DNA from: an uncultured Sphingomonadaceae bacterium
GTDB lineage: Bacteria > Pseudomonadota > Alphaproteobacteria > Sphingomonadales > Sphingomonadaceae
Length of the DNA stretch: 64,000 nt
NCBI GenBank assembly: GCA_947499975.1
Contig: CANMQE010000001.1
Span: 806,001-870,000, forward strand
Direction of reading: 5' to 3'
Positions 1 to 9,872 of the stretch are shown in pieces. The notes under the pieces are model-generated. The model was not told the DNA's origin. It did not search any database and was given only the letters and a program-made list of their open reading frames with translations. A program made the position numbers and the translations under genes. Each line of letters opens with the position of its first letter. Positions within the stretch are counted from its first letter, which is position 1.

Positions 1-506
1 TCCACGTCCACGCCGGCGGTTGGCTCGTCCAGAAACAAGAGCTTGGGATCGTGGGCCAGCGCCTTGGCGATCATCACGCGGCGCTTCATCCCGCCCGACA
101 ATTCACGAATGGCGGCATCGCGCTTGTCCCACAGGGAGAGGCTGCGCAGCACCTCCTCGATCCGCGCGTCGTCGGGCGCGCAGCCGAACATGCCGCGCGA
201 ATATCGCAACTGGCGCATCACCTTGTCGAACATGTCGAAGCTGAGTTCCTGCGGCACCAGCCCGATGTCGCGGCGCACATCCTTCCACTGGGTCGCCAGG
301 TCCTTGCCGAAAACCTCGATCCTGCCGCCCGTGGGCCGCACCATGCCGCATACCGCGCCGATCAGCGTGGTCTTGCCCGCACCATTGGGCCCCAGCAAAG
401 CGAAGATTTCACCCGGCTGGATGGCCAGATCAACGCCGTCCAGCGCCTTCACCCCGCCCTTGTAGGTTTTTTCGAGGCCGCGGATGTCGAGAATCGGTTC
501 TGCCAT
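1..506 (-). CDS. ABC transporter ATP-binding protein, 3' end cut off by the window
   Basis: The frame opens with ATG at 506 and runs off the window edge, leaving 168 codons. It reads as the ATPase of an ABC-2 type (DrrA/CcmA-like) exporter: Walker A GPNGAGKT at residues 39-46, a Q-loop around VPQE, the signature LSGGM and Walker B LLFLDEPT followed by AGVD. The ATPase would sit on the cytoplasmic face and drive a permease that should lie beyond the left edge. The gene ends 42 bases after queA in transcription order and may be read with it. Substrate cannot be told from the ATPase alone. Confidence 0.93.
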   Translation of the reverse strand, partial: MAEPILDIRGLEKTYKGGVKALDGVDLAIQPGEIFALLGPNGAGKTTLIGAVCGMVRPTGGRIEVFGKDLATQWKDVRRDIGLVPQELSFDMFDKVMRQLRYSRGMFGCAPDDARIEEVLRSLSLWDKRDAAIRELSGGMKRRVMIAKALAHDPKLLFLDEPTAGVDV

Positions 507-548
507 GAAAGCCCTTGTGGGCGGGGCTGGCCGAATTGCAAGCTGGCC

Positions 549-1577
549 CTAGGGGATAAGCAGGCTGGAATCGCCGTAGCTGTAGAAACGATAGCCATTC
601 GCGATGGCGTGGGCATACACCGTCCGCATCCGGTCACGCCCCATCAGTGCCGAAACCAGCATCATCAGGGTCGACTTGGGCAGGTGAAAATTGGTCATCA
701 ACCCATCCACCGCGCGGAAGGTGTATCCCGGCGTGATGAATATGTCCGTGTCGGCAGAAAACGGGTGGATCATCCCTTGCGCGTCAGCCGCGCTTTCCAG
801 CAGGCGCAGGCTGGTGGTGCCCACCGCGATCACACGGCCACCGGCAGCGCGCGCGGCGTTCAATCGATCCGCTGTGGCGGCATCGATAATGCCGTATTCG
901 GCGTGCATGCGGTGATCGTCCGTATCCTCCGCCTTTACCGGCAGGAACGTGCCCGCGCCCACGTGCAGGGTCAGCGTTTCGCGGCCGATACCGGCATCGT
1001 CCAGCGCGGCGATCAGCCGATCCGTAAAATGGAGAGCGGCGGTGGGTGCGGCGACTGCGCCATCTTTCTGCGCGAACATGGTCTGGTAATCTTCGCGGTC
1101 CCGCTCGTCGGTGTCCCGCTTGCCCGCGATATAAGGAGGGAGCGGCATGCGCCCCGCCCGCTCCAGCAGCACTTCCACCGGCTCTTCCCCCTCGAATGCG
1201 AGAGTAAAGCTGCCGTCTTCGTGACGCTGCTTCGCTATGGCGAACACGTCGGCACCGAACTCGATCCGGTCGCCGGCTTTCAGCCGCTTGGCATTGCGAA
1301 TGAAGGCCTGCCATCGGCGCAGGTCCAGCCGCTTGTGCAAGGTCGCGCCGATGCGCGCCTGCCCGCGCTGCCCCTCCAACTGGGCGGGAATGACGCGCGT
1401 ATCGTTGAACACCAGCACATCGCCAGCGCGCAGCAGCTTCGGCAGGTCCAGCACGCCGCGATCGGCCAGCGGCTCGTCTCCGCGTGCCACCAGCATGCGG
1501 GCCGCATCGCGCGGGCGCGCCGGTCGCAGCGCGATCAGTTCCTGAGGCAGATCAAAATCGAACAGGTCGACGCGCAT
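549..1577 (-). CDS. queA: S-adenosylmethionine:tRNA ribosyltransferase-isomerase QueA
   Basis: QueA transfers the ribosyl part of SAM to 7-aminomethyl-7-deazaguanine in tRNA, giving epoxyqueuosine in queuosine synthesis. The 342 residues match the family length, and the amino end ([18 protein letters not shown]) is the typical QueA opening. Further family landmarks are [30 protein letters not shown] and, near the end, [16 protein letters not shown]. It lies 57 bases after the cyclophilin gene in the same direction, and the two may be co-transcribed. Nothing looks damaged. Confidence 0.97.
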   Translation of the reverse strand: MRVDLFDFDLPQELIALRPARPRDAARMLVARGDEPLADRGVLDLPKLLRAGDVLVFNDTRVIPAQLEGQRGQARIGATLHKRLDLRRWQAFIRNAKRLKAGDRIEFGADVFAIAKQRHEDGSFTLAFEGEEPVEVLLERAGRMPLPPYIAGKRDTDERDREDYQTMFAQKDGAVAAPTAALHFTDRLIAALDDAGIGRETLTLHVGAGTFLPVKAEDTDDHRMHAEYGIIDAATADRLNAARAAGGRVIAVGTTSLRLLESAADAQGMIHPFSADTDIFITPGYTFRAVDGLMTNFHLPKSTLMMLVSALMGRDRMRTVYAHAIANGYRFYSYGDSSLLIP

Positions 1578-1634
1578 GTGCGAAGGGCCTTGGCTGTCGA
1601 TATCCCCCCGCCGTCAGGCAGGAGGATTGGCGTC

Positions 1635-2339
1635 TCAGCTGTCGTTGCCGAGCAGCATGTCGAGGGTGATACGCTCGGACGCGGGCTTTTCCTGGCCCGG
1701 CATCATCTGGGCGACATTGTCGGATGCGATACTGGCCTGCAGGATGCGGGTGGGGTTGCTGGGCGGTTCGCCACGCTGCACCGCATCAACGGCGGCCATG
1801 TTGTGGATCACGCGGCCAAAGTTGGTGTAGCGGCGATCCAGCGCGAAACGCGGATAGAACACGATGAAGAACTGGCTGTTGGCGCTGTCTTCCGAATCGG
1901 CGCGCGCCATGGAGACAGTACCACGCACATGTGGGAGGAAATTGAACTCCTCCTCGAGATCAGGCAGCGTCGATCCGCCCTGGCCGGTGCCGGTGGGATC
2001 GCCGGTCTGCGCCATGAAGCCATCGATCACGCGGTGGAACACCACCCCGTTGTAGAAACCGTCGCGCGTCAGCGTCTTTATGCGTTCCACGTGGTTGGGG
2101 GCCCATTCGGGCACCATGCGAATGGCCACGCGCTCTCCGGTGGAAAGATCCAGCAGCAGGATGTTCTCCCGCTCCTCCTCCATGTTGAAGTTCACCTTTA
2201 CAGGAAGCTGGCGATTTTCCGCATTCGTCTCGTCCACGGCTTCCACCGCGGGCGTGAGACTGACGTCCTGCGCGGCGGCAGGTGTGGCAGCGAAGGTGAA
2301 AGCGGCAGCGAATGCCGTCAGCGCTATTTGGCGGATCAT
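1635..2339 (-). CDS. Periplasmic peptidyl-prolyl cis-trans isomerase, cyclophilin type
   Basis: A 234-residue cyclophilin with a Sec signal peptide (about residues 1-24, ending PAAAQ), so it should help fold proteins in the periplasm. Family motifs are FHRVIDGFMAQTGDPTGTG, SQFFIVF and TNFGRV. The open frame extends upstream to 2453, but that would overlap coaD and put a non-signal stretch before the signal peptide, so ATG 2339 is preferred. An AGGA lies just upstream at close spacing. The carboxyl end beyond the fold (from about residue 200) is a polar tail. It follows coaD by 82 bases. Confidence 0.93.
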   Translation of the reverse strand: MIRQIALTAFAAAFTFAATPAAAQDVSLTPAVEAVDETNAENRQLPVKVNFNMEEERENILLLDLSTGERVAIRMVPEWAPNHVERIKTLTRDGFYNGVVFHRVIDGFMAQTGDPTGTGQGGSTLPDLEEEFNFLPHVRGTVSMARADSEDSANSQFFIVFYPRFALDRRYTNFGRVIHNMAAVDAVQRGEPPSNPTRILQASIASDNVAQMMPGQEKPASERITLDMLLGNDS

Positions 2340-2421
2340 GTTCCTGTCCGGAAATTGCAAGTTGATTGGTCGTGTCGCCCTATCGACTGGGGCCTGACAG
2401 TTCAATGAACATAATGCGGCG

Positions 2422-2934
2422 CTAGAGTTCGCCCCGCCTGCCCAGTTCGCCAACGCGGGCCACCACCCTGTCCTTCACCGCGGGGCTGACGAAGGGCGAA
2501 ATATCGCCGCCATACAGGGCGATTTCCTTCACCAGCTTGGATGCGATCGGTTGCAGGGAGATGTCCGCCATCAGGAAGATCGTCTCGATACTGTCATCGA
2601 TCTGCTGGTTCATCCCCGCCATCTGATATTCGTATTCGAAATCCGCCACGGCGCGCAGGCCGCGAACGATGACGCTGGCACCGACGTGGCTGGCGTATTT
2701 CATCAGCAAGGCATCGAACCCACGAATTTCCACGTTATCGAGCCCGATCCGCTCTATTTCAGAGCGCATCATGTCCATCCGCTCTTCGGGCGTGAACATG
2801 GGGTTCTTGCTGGGATTTGTGGTGACGCCGATCACCAGCCGATCCACCAGCTTGGCGCCGCGCCGGATAATGTCGGCATGGCCCAATGTGCATGGATCGA
2901 AAGTACCGGGGTAAAGGCCAATGCGTTCGGTCAT
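2422..2934 (-). CDS. coaD: Phosphopantetheine adenylyltransferase CoaD
   Basis: CoaD joins ATP and 4'-phosphopantetheine to make dephospho-CoA, the penultimate step of coenzyme A synthesis. The 170-residue protein starts MTERIGLYPGTFDPCTLGH, containing the nucleotidyltransferase T-x-G-H motif (TLGH). It also carries VRGLRAVADFEYEYQMAGMN, the usual CoaD core. Its ATG overlaps the ispA stop codon by one base (TGATG), which implies translational coupling with ispA. Confidence 0.97.
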   Translation of the reverse strand: MTERIGLYPGTFDPCTLGHADIIRRGAKLVDRLVIGVTTNPSKNPMFTPEERMDMMRSEIERIGLDNVEIRGFDALLMKYASHVGASVIVRGLRAVADFEYEYQMAGMNQQIDDSIETIFLMADISLQPIASKLVKEIALYGGDISPFVSPAVKDRVVARVGELGRRGEL

Positions 2935-3839
2935 CAGCGATCCCTCTCCACAATGAAACGAGCCAGTGCGCGCAGCAAATCGGCTTCCTCGCCGTGACCT
3001 GACAGGTGACCGATTGCCTGGTCGGACAATGCGTGGGCCTGCGCCCGCGCACCCTCCACGCCCATCAGGGAGACAAACGTGGCCTTGCCCTGCCCTGCGT
3101 CCTTGCGCAGCGCCTTGCCGGCCTTTTTCTCGTCGCCTTCCTCGTCCAGCAGATCGTCCGCGATCTGGAAGGCGAGGCCGATGTCGCGGGCATAGTTGCG
3201 CAGGTGGCCGCGGCCTTCTTCCGGCACCTTGCCGAGGATCGCGCCCATTTCCACCGCCGCGCCCAGCAATGCGCCGGTCTTGAGCTGTTGCAGGCGGGTG
3301 ACGCCGTGCAGGTCGAACTCTTCCTTCTCCGCCGCCATGTCCATCACCTGCCCGCCGGCCATGCCGTTATGGCCGCTGGCGCAGGCAAGGGCGTGCACCA
3401 GTTCGGCGCGTACAAAGGGATCGTTGCTCACCATCGTGCCGCCAAGGATCTCGAACGCCAGCGCATGCAGCGAATCGCCTGCAAGAACGGCTGTCGCCTC
3501 GTCATACTGGCGGTGCAGCGTGGGCTTGCCATGGCGAAGATCGTCATCATCCATGCAGGGCAAATCATCGTGAATCAGCGAATAGACGTGGATAGCCTCG
3601 ATCGCGCAGCCCGCCCGCACGGCGGCATCGCGGCTGGCGCCATACATTTCTGCCACGGTGACGAGCAGCATGGGGCGCACCCGCTTGCCGCCATCGATCA
3701 CGGCATAGCGCATTGCTTCCACCAGTGGTGCGCGGGCATCATCCGGCTCTGGCAACAACTGGTCGAAACAGGCATCGACCTCGCGCTGAATGCGCTGGAG
3801 GCCCCTGCCGAGCACATCGTCCGCGATCACCAGTCCCAT
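2934..3839 (-). CDS. ispA: Farnesyl diphosphate synthase / short-chain polyprenyl synthase IspA
   Basis: Condenses isopentenyl diphosphate with allylic diphosphates to make farnesyl diphosphate for quinones, carotenoids and undecaprenyl phosphate. Both aspartate-rich motifs are visible: DDLPCMDDDDLR and, in the carboxyl half, DDLLDEEGD. The length of about 301 residues fits IspA. ATG 3839 is chosen; a TTG at 3848 is in frame and overlaps the xseB stop by four bases, so it is a real alternative. xseB-ispA adjacency is common in proteobacteria, often next to dxs, which is not seen here. Confidence 0.95.
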   Translation of the reverse strand: MGLVIADDVLGRGLQRIQREVDACFDQLLPEPDDARAPLVEAMRYAVIDGGKRVRPMLLVTVAEMYGASRDAAVRAGCAIEAIHVYSLIHDDLPCMDDDDLRHGKPTLHRQYDEATAVLAGDSLHALAFEILGGTMVSNDPFVRAELVHALACASGHNGMAGGQVMDMAAEKEEFDLHGVTRLQQLKTGALLGAAVEMGAILGKVPEEGRGHLRNYARDIGLAFQIADDLLDEEGDEKKAGKALRKDAGQGKATFVSLMGVEGARAQAHALSDQAIGHLSGHGEEADLLRALARFIVERDR

Positions 3840-3844
3840 CGGCG

Positions 3845-4117
3845 TCAACCCGCGTCGAAGGGCTCTGTGCCCTGCGGCTTGATATTGCCCTCGCCATCAG
3901 GCCCGGCGACGATTTTCTCGATCCGCTCCTGCGCTGCGTCCAGCCGCGCCTGGCAATGACGGCGCAGCGCCTCGCCCCGTTCGTAGAGCGCGATGCTTTC
4001 ATCCAGCGGCACATCGCCGCCTTCCAGCCTGCGCACCACATCTTCGAGGCTCCTGAGCGCCTCTTCAAAACTCATCGCGGAAATATCGGGAACGTCCTCT
4101 ACCATGGATGGGACCAT
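3845..4117 (-). CDS. xseB: Exodeoxyribonuclease VII small subunit XseB
   Basis: Small subunit of ExoVII, which degrades single-stranded DNA together with XseA (not in this window). The 90-residue protein has the family core MSFEEALRSLEDVVRRLEGG, then DVPLDESIALYERGEALR. Two in-frame ATGs (4117 and 4105) are possible; the first is given. It heads the minus-strand run xseB-ispA-coaD-cyclophilin-queA and is divergent from the DUF2177 gene, 48 bases away. Confidence 0.94.
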   Translation of the reverse strand: MVPSMVEDVPDISAMSFEEALRSLEDVVRRLEGGDVPLDESIALYERGEALRRHCQARLDAAQERIEKIVAGPDGEGNIKPQGTEPFDAG

Positions 4118-4165
4118 TGACGCTGGCAGGCCGCAGGGTCAAGCTGCGCCAACCCTCGGAGAGCC

Positions 4166-4570
4166 ATGATGAAGTGGATTATCGCCTATATTGCCGCCGC
4201 CATCGCCTTTGGCGCGCTGGATGCCGTTTATCTGCGCTGGGCGGCGGACAACCTTTATCGCCCCGCTATCGGATCGATCATGGCGGAAGAATTCCGCATG
4301 GGCGCGGCCATCGCTTTTTACCTTATCTATATCGCAGGCGTCACGTGGTTCGCGGTGAAGCCGGGTATCGAAGCGGGCAACGTGGGCACCGCCTTGCTGA
4401 ACGGCGCGCTGCTGGGCGCGCTGTGCTACGCGACTTTCGACCTCACCAGCCAGGCGGTGATGAAGGTGTGGTCCACAAAGGTCAGCGTGATCGACATCGC
4501 CTGGGGTGCATTTGCCACGGCCGCCGCGTCAGGCGTCGCTTGCTGGGCATCCCTGCGCTTTTCGAGCTAG
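4166..4570 (+). CDS. DUF2177 family integral membrane protein
   Basis: A 134-residue protein with about four hydrophobic helices: near residues 2-22, 43-62, 75-95 and 107-130. The pattern GALDAVYLRW, IYIAGVTWFAVKPG and LGALCYATFDLTSQAVMKVW is that of the DUF2177 family, whose function is unknown. GGAGAG lies just upstream of ATG 4166; a second ATG follows directly. It precedes purL by 62 bases, but no functional link is evident. Confidence 0.88.
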   Translation: MMKWIIAYIAAAIAFGALDAVYLRWAADNLYRPAIGSIMAEEFRMGAAIAFYLIYIAGVTWFAVKPGIEAGNVGTALLNGALLGALCYATFDLTSQAVMKVWSTKVSVIDIAWGAFATAAASGVACWASLRFSS

Positions 4571-4632
4571 CTGGGCAAAATCCCTGTCTGTGGGGCTAGC
4601 GAAGCGGCGATGCCGGGGCTAAGGCGCTGGCC

Positions 4633-6894
4633 ATGTCAGAAAACACGTCAGCCATCACTCCCGAAGTCGTCGAACAGCACGGCCTTAGCCCCGAAGAATA
4701 CGAGCGCGTTCTGAGCGGGCTCGGTCGCGAGCCCAATCTTGTGGAACTGGGCATCTTCTCGGTGATGTGGAGCGAGCACTGTTCCTACAAATCCAGCCGC
4801 CTTCATCTCAAGAAGCTGCCGACAGAAGCGCCATGGGTCATCTGCGGCCCGGGCGAAAATGCCGGCGTCATCGACATCGGCGATGGCCAGGCGGCGATCT
4901 TCAAGATGGAGAGCCACAACCACCCCAGTTACATCGAGCCCTATCAGGGCGCGGCGACGGGCGTTGGCGGCATCCTGCGCGACGTGTTCACGATGGGCGC
5001 ACGGCCTGTGGCCAATGCCAATGCCCTGCGCTTCGGCCGCCCCGATCACCCCAAGATGAAGCACCTCGTGCAGGGCGTTGTCGCGGGCATCGGCGGCTAT
5101 GGCAATTGCGTGGGCGTTCCAACGGTGGCGGGGGAGACCAACTTCCACCCGGCCTATGACGGCAACATCCTTGTCAACGCGATGACCGTTGGCGTGGCCG
5201 ATGCGGACAAGATCTTTTATTCCGCCGCCACGGGCGTGGGTAACCCCATCGTCTATGTCGGCTCCAAGACCGGGCGCGACGGCATTCATGGCGCGACAAT
5301 GGCCAGCGCGGATTTTGGCGAAGATGCAGAGGCAAAGCGTCCCACGGTGCAGGTGGGCGATCCTTTTACCGAGAAGCTGCTGATCGAGGCGTGCCTGGAA
5401 CTGATGGCCACCGATGCCATCGTCGCCATTCAGGACATGGGTGCAGCTGGCCTCACCTCCTCCAGCGTGGAAATGGCCACCAATGGCAAGGCGGGCATCC
5501 GGCTCGACATGAACAAGGTGCCCTGCCGCGAAGAAGGCATGACGCCTTACGAGATGATGCTCAGCGAAAGCCAGGAGCGGATGCTCATGGTGCTGAAGCC
5601 GGGCAAGGAAGAGATGGCGGCTGCCATATTCGAGAAGTGGGAGCTGGATTTCGCGGTCATCGGCGAGGTTACCGACACCCGGCACATGGTGCTGGAATTC
5701 GACGGCGAGGTGGTGTGCGACATTCCGCTGGGTCCGCTGGCCAAGGATGCACCGGAATACGATCGCCCCTATCTGAACCGCGAAGATTACGCGCGGTGGG
5801 CAGGCATTCAGCCCATGCAGAACCGGCCCGACACCAGTGATGTGGGCGCGGACCTGCTGAAGCTGCTGGCATCGCCCAACGTCGCCTCCAAGAGCTGGAT
5901 CTCGCAGCAGTACGACAGCCAGGTAGGTGCAGACACGTTGCAGACCGGCGGCGACGCTGGCGTGGTGCGCGTGCACGGCACGAAAAAGGCGCTCGCCATC
6001 AGCACCGACTGCACCCCGCGCTATGTCCATGCCGACCCGTACGAGGGCGGCAAGCAGGCCATCGCCGAGGCCTATCGCAATCTGTGCGCCGTGGGTGCGC
6101 GCCCGCTGGCCGTGACGAATTGCCTGAATTTCGCGAACCCGCAGCGGCCTGAGATCATGGCGCAGTTCGTCCACGCGCTGGATGGCATGGGCGAAGCCTG
6201 CCGCGAGCTGGATTTTCCCATCGTTTCAGGCAATGTCTCGCTCTACAACGAGAGCAAGGCCACCGGCGGCGGCAGCGCCATCCTGCCCACTCCCGCAATC
6301 GGCGGCGTGGGCATCATCGACGATTACGATACGATGATGACGATGGGCTTCAAGGCAGAAGGCGAGACGATCTACCTTGTCGGGGCCGAATCGTGGGCAA
6401 CGCCCGATCCCGAACGCTCCCACCTCGGCAAATCGCTCTGGCTGGATGTTGTGCACGGGCGCGACGAAGGGCGCGCGCCGCCTGTCGATCTCGCACTGGA
6501 AAAGAGCGCGGGCAAGATCATCCGTGACCTGATCGCCGATGGTCTCGTCAGCGCGGTTCACGATGTGTCCGACGGCGGTATCTCAGTGGCTCTGGCCGAG
6601 ATGGCGATGGCCAGCGATCATGGCGACGGCGGCATCGGTGCCGAGGTCGAAGGCAATGACAAGTATACCGCCGCGCAATGGTGGTTCGGCGAGGATCAGG
6701 GACGCTACATCGTCACCGTTCCCGATCCCGAGGCACTGAACAAGGCGATGGCGAAGGGCACGGAGGACGAGGATCAGGCCCGCGTCGGGTTCCGCCGTGT
6801 TGGCACCACTGGCGGCGACAGCCTGCTGGGCATACCGATCAGCCAGTTGAAAACCGCACATCGCAGCTTCTTCAAGGAGTGGATGGAGAGCTGA
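4633..6894 (+). CDS. purL: Phosphoribosylformylglycinamidine synthase subunit PurL
   Basis: Catalyses the ATP-dependent amidation step of purine synthesis (FGAR to FGAM). At 753 residues it is the small PurL type that needs separate PurQ and PurS, which are not in the window. The ESHNHPSY motif of the active site lies near residue 94. [13 protein letters not shown] near the amino end and [15 protein letters not shown] near residue 640 are further family landmarks. The stop TGA overlaps the next gene's ATG (TGATG at 6892-6896). Confidence 0.98.
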   Translation: MSENTSAITPEVVEQHGLSPEEYERVLSGLGREPNLVELGIFSVMWSEHCSYKSSRLHLKKLPTEAPWVICGPGENAGVIDIGDGQAAIFKMESHNHPSYIEPYQGAATGVGGILRDVFTMGARPVANANALRFGRPDHPKMKHLVQGVVAGIGGYGNCVGVPTVAGETNFHPAYDGNILVNAMTVGVADADKIFYSAATGVGNPIVYVGSKTGRDGIHGATMASADFGEDAEAKRPTVQVGDPFTEKLLIEACLELMATDAIVAIQDMGAAGLTSSSVEMATNGKAGIRLDMNKVPCREEGMTPYEMMLSESQERMLMVLKPGKEEMAAAIFEKWELDFAVIGEVTDTRHMVLEFDGEVVCDIPLGPLAKDAPEYDRPYLNREDYARWAGIQPMQNRPDTSDVGADLLKLLASPNVASKSWISQQYDSQVGADTLQTGGDAGVVRVHGTKKALAISTDCTPRYVHADPYEGGKQAIAEAYRNLCAVGARPLAVTNCLNFANPQRPEIMAQFVHALDGMGEACRELDFPIVSGNVSLYNESKATGGGSAILPTPAIGGVGIIDDYDTMMTMGFKAEGETIYLVGAESWATPDPERSHLGKSLWLDVVHGRDEGRAPPVDLALEKSAGKIIRDLIADGLVSAVHDVSDGGISVALAEMAMASDHGDGGIGAEVEGNDKYTAAQWWFGEDQGRYIVTVPDPEALNKAMAKGTEDEDQARVGFRRVGTTGGDSLLGIPISQLKTAHRSFFKEWMES

Positions 6895-7301
6895 TGCCCG
6901 GCGCCGCTCCCGGCAAACCGCTTGCGAGGCAACTTAGTCTGCGGGACGGACAGCGCGTGTGGTTCGATTCCATGCCGGAGGCGATCGAGGAAGAGATTGC
7001 CGAGTATGCGCTGGAGCTCACTTTTGTTGCCCAGCCGGAAGAGGGCGTTGACGCAGCCCACGTCTTCGTGACGGCGCAGGAACAGCTGATTTCTCTACTG
7101 GATCGTCTGCGGCCATCGCTATCGCCCGACGGGCATATCTGGGTAAGCTGGCCAAGCGAGGACGCGAATACTGACACCGCGCTTGGTGCCGACGCGATCC
7201 GCGATGCCGCCGAGCCGCACGGTCTCGTAGTCACCAGAACTCTCGACGTGGACGAGGACTGGGCGGGCATGAAGCTGGTTATCCGCAAGGAATTGCGGTG
7301 A
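6894..7301 (+). CDS. DUF3052-like small protein
   Basis: A 135-residue soluble protein translated from ATG 6894, which overlaps the purL stop, so the two genes are probably coupled. The order of elements resembles DUF3052: LARQLSLRDGQRVWFDSMP, then a region ending HVFVTAQEQLISLLDRL, LSPDGHIWVSWPSE and finally DEDWAGMKLVIRKELR. No catalytic motif is recognised and the role is unknown. The family assignment is from memory of its shape, so it is moderate. Confidence 0.78.
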   Translation: MPGAAPGKPLARQLSLRDGQRVWFDSMPEAIEEEIAEYALELTFVAQPEEGVDAAHVFVTAQEQLISLLDRLRPSLSPDGHIWVSWPSEDANTDTALGADAIRDAAEPHGLVVTRTLDVDEDWAGMKLVIRKELR

Positions 7302-7984
7302 ACAACGCGCATCGGCCCTTCCCGCCCTTGCCGCAGCTTTCCGATGAAGAGCGCATTACCCGCGCCCGCACCGCTTTCGAACGGCTGAAAACCCGCCATT
7401 CCTGCCGCGCATTTGCCGATACGCCGGTGCCGCGCGAGGTCATAGAATATGCCATACGCGCCGCCGGCACCGCGCCCAATGGCGCCAATCACCAGCCTTG
7501 GCATTTCGCCGTCATCGGCTCGCCCGAAAAGAAGCGCGCAATCCGCGAGGCAGCAGAGGCGGAGGAAAAGCGCTTCTATGGCGAGGATGGCGACAGGCCG
7601 AAAGCGAGCGAGGAATGGCTCGATGCCCTCGCCCCCATCGGCACCGACGCCAGCAAGCCGTTTTTGGAAACCGCGCCGTGGCTGATCGCCTGTTTCGCGC
7701 AGCGAACGGGCGGCATTGCGCAAGACGGCAAGACGCAGAACTATTACGTGACGGAGAGCGTGGGGATCGCCTGCGGCCTGCTGATCGCCACTTTGCACGA
7801 AGCGGGCCTTGCCACTTTGACGCACACGCCATCGCCGATGGGTTTCCTGCGTGATGTTTGCGGACGACCAAAGAATGAAAAACCGCTGATGCTCATCGTT
7901 GTCGGCCATCCGGCGCAGGACGCCAGCGTGCCCGAACACGCCATTGAAAAGAAACCGCTGGAGCAGATTTCCAGCTGGTTCTAG
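7298..7984 (+). CDS. Nitroreductase family flavoprotein
   Basis: A 228-residue FMN-dependent oxidoreductase of the nitroreductase superfamily. Signs are the amino-terminal RHSCRAFADTPVP with its phosphate-contacting arginines, APNGANHQPWHF, and the late GLATLTHTPSPMGFLRDVCGRP. The shape is closest to the iodotyrosine-deiodinase-like branch, but the substrate cannot be deduced. The start is GTG 7298, overlapping the previous stop (GTGA). Its stop codon TAG lies in the CTAG at 7981-7984, shared with the convergent serB stop. Confidence 0.9.
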   Translation: MNNAHRPFPPLPQLSDEERITRARTAFERLKTRHSCRAFADTPVPREVIEYAIRAAGTAPNGANHQPWHFAVIGSPEKKRAIREAAEAEEKRFYGEDGDRPKASEEWLDALAPIGTDASKPFLETAPWLIACFAQRTGGIAQDGKTQNYYVTESVGIACGLLIATLHEAGLATLTHTPSPMGFLRDVCGRPKNEKPLMLIVVGHPAQDASVPEHAIEKKPLEQISSWF

Positions 7985-8862
7985 GCGACCCAGTCTTCCC
8001 GCCGGATTTCCAGAAGCTTCAGCAGGGCCGTCAGGTCGCCGCGCTCCACCCAGCCATTTGCGGCGGCGCGGGCTTTCGGCTTCGCGCGATAGGCGATGCC
8101 GTAGTTCGATGCCTCGATCATGGGGATGTCGTTCGCACCGTCACCCGCAGCCATGCTGATCGCACCATCGCCCATCTTGGCCAACTCCTCTTCCAGCACC
8201 GCCTGCTTGGTGGAACTATCGGTAATGCCGCCTACCAACGCGCCGGTCAGCTTTCCGCCTGACACCTCCAGGCGATTGCCCACCACCCGCTCGAAGCCGA
8301 TCTGCTGCGCAACATCATCCGCAAAATGGTGGAAGCCACCTGTTACCAGAACCGTGCGGCATCCGCGCGATTTCAGCGTTTCCACCAGCACGCGGGCACC
8401 ATCATTGGGGCGGATCCGTTCGGCGAGGCAGCGGGTGATAGCATCCTCCTCCAGCCCTTCCAGCAGCGACACACGTTCGCGCAGCGCGGATTCGAAATCC
8501 AGTTCGCCCTGCATCGCCCGTTCGGTAATGGCGGCAACCTTGTCTTTCAAACCGGCGAAATCGGCGAGTTCGTCGATACATTCCTGCCCGATCATGGTGG
8601 AATCCATGTCCGACACGAATAGGTGCGGCACCTGTATCTCGTCGCGCGCAATGATCGCATCGCTCTCGGCAAAATGCGTGTCGATCGCCTCGCGCAGCAC
8701 TGCGATGTCGTCTCCCGGCGTTTCCAGCTGAAGCACCTCTCCGCAGAAATCGAGCATGGCTGCATGCGCGACCGGCACCGATGTATCGACAAGCGCAGCG
8801 GTCATCGCCTCCAGTCGGCTTTCCAGTGTGGCGGGGTCTGCTATCAGCCGGGCAATGAGCAA
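7981..8862 (-). CDS. serB: Phosphoserine phosphatase SerB
   Basis: Last step of serine synthesis, phosphoserine to serine. The HAD motifs are VSDMDSTMIGQECIDELA and GDGANDIPMIEAS. The open frame extends to 9000, but those codons lie in miaA. A TTG at 8862 with GGAG eight bases upstream (complement of 8871-8874) begins MLIARLIADPATLES, the normal SerB start, giving 293 residues. This start overlaps the 5' end of the divergent miaA by eight bases. The amino-terminal third resembles the ACT-like region of long SerB proteins. Confidence 0.94.
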   Translation of the reverse strand: MLIARLIADPATLESRLEAMTAALVDTSVPVAHAAMLDFCGEVLQLETPGDDIAVLREAIDTHFAESDAIIARDEIQVPHLFVSDMDSTMIGQECIDELADFAGLKDKVAAITERAMQGELDFESALRERVSLLEGLEEDAITRCLAERIRPNDGARVLVETLKSRGCRTVLVTGGFHHFADDVAQQIGFERVVGNRLEVSGGKLTGALVGGITDSSTKQAVLEEELAKMGDGAISMAAGDGANDIPMIEASNYGIAYRAKPKARAAANGWVERGDLTALLKLLEIRREDWVA

Positions 8863-9814
8863 GTGTGTAACTCCAGTTTCGAAACCGCCGAAAGGGCGGG
8901 TCGCGCTCATCGCAGGGCCAACCGCCAGCGGCAAGAGTGATTTGGCAGTGAATCTCGCCCTCGCGCTGGAAACGGTGGGGAAAGACGCCGTTGTCATCAA
9001 TGCAGACAGCGCGCAGGTCTATGCCGATCTCCAGATACTGAGCGCGCGGCCCATGCCGGAAGAGATGCGCGGCGTGCCGCACCGCCTTTTCGGCGCCTGG
9101 GACGGTGCACAGCCCTGCTCCGCCGCGGACTGGGCAAATGCCGCAAAGCGCGAGATCGAGAACGCGCACCTGGCCGGATCGACACCCATCCTCGTCGGCG
9201 GAACGGGCCTGTATATCCGCACGCTGCTGGAAGGCATTGCGCCCGTGCCCCCTATCGAGACGAAAATCCGTGACGATGTGCGCGCGATGGGCGCTGAAGA
9301 ATTGTTCGCCGCCGTGCAGGGAGAAGATCCCGAAGCCGCGCGATCGCTGAATTCCAATGACACCCAGCGGCTGGCACGCGCACTTGAAGTCGTCCGCTCC
9401 ACCGGAAAGCCCCTGCGCGCATGGCAGCAGGAGAAGGTTGGCGGGATCGGTGATGCCATCACCCTCGCCCCGCTGGTACTCCTGCCCGAGCGGGAATGGC
9501 TGTACGAACGGTGTGATCGCCGCTTTGCCGCCATGATGGAAAACGGCGCGGTGGAGGAAGTGGAGCGTTTGCTGGCGCGCGACCTCGATGATGCGCTTCC
9601 CGTGATGCGGGCGATCGGCGTGCCGCAGATTGCCGCATGGCTGCGCGGCGACCTGACGCAGGCGGAAGCCATCGCGCAGGGTCAGCAGGCCACGCGCAAC
9701 TATGCGAAACGGCAATACACCTGGCTTCGCCACCAACCCCCGGAACATTGGCCTCGGTCGGAACCAGAAAATATCAATCTGGAAGGCTATTTTGATATAT
9801 TATTTGCCGGATAG
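8855..9814 (+). CDS. miaA: tRNA dimethylallyltransferase MiaA
   Basis: Adds dimethylallyl to A37 of tRNAs that read UNN codons. The P-loop GPTASGKSDLA is near residue 20, followed by INADSAQVY, LVGGTGLYIRTLLEG and, late, YAKRQYTWLRH, all typical. The protein from ATG 8855 has 319 residues. No later in-frame start exists before the P-loop strand, so 8855 is forced unless the gene starts further upstream inside serB. miaA next to serB and ilvB is a common sphingomonad order. Confidence 0.95.
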   Translation: MSKCVTPVSKPPKGRVALIAGPTASGKSDLAVNLALALETVGKDAVVINADSAQVYADLQILSARPMPEEMRGVPHRLFGAWDGAQPCSAADWANAAKREIENAHLAGSTPILVGGTGLYIRTLLEGIAPVPPIETKIRDDVRAMGAEELFAAVQGEDPEAARSLNSNDTQRLARALEVVRSTGKPLRAWQQEKVGGIGDAITLAPLVLLPEREWLYERCDRRFAAMMENGAVEEVERLLARDLDDALPVMRAIGVPQIAAWLRGDLTQAEAIAQGQQATRNYAKRQYTWLRHQPPEHWPRSEPENINLEGYFDILFAG

Positions 9815-9817
9815 CTG

Positions 9818-9844
9818 TTGACAAGACAGATTATTCCCCATAGG
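9818..9844 (+). promoter_or_regulatory. Probable sigma70 promoter of ilvB
   Basis: A perfect -35 hexamer TTGACA (9818-9823) lies just after the miaA stop. The -10 is weak: CATAGG at 9839-9844 with a 15-base spacer is the best reading. It would give a transcript with a leader of roughly 85 bases before ilvB, containing the hairpin described next. Confidence 0.5.
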
Positions 9845-9872
9845 GACGCCCACGGTGAGTAGGAGAGGATGG

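Noticed and set aside
4571..4632. CTAGC...GCTAG pairing before purL as a purine riboswitch
   Set aside because: It is a short stem with a large loop and lacks the purine aptamer core.
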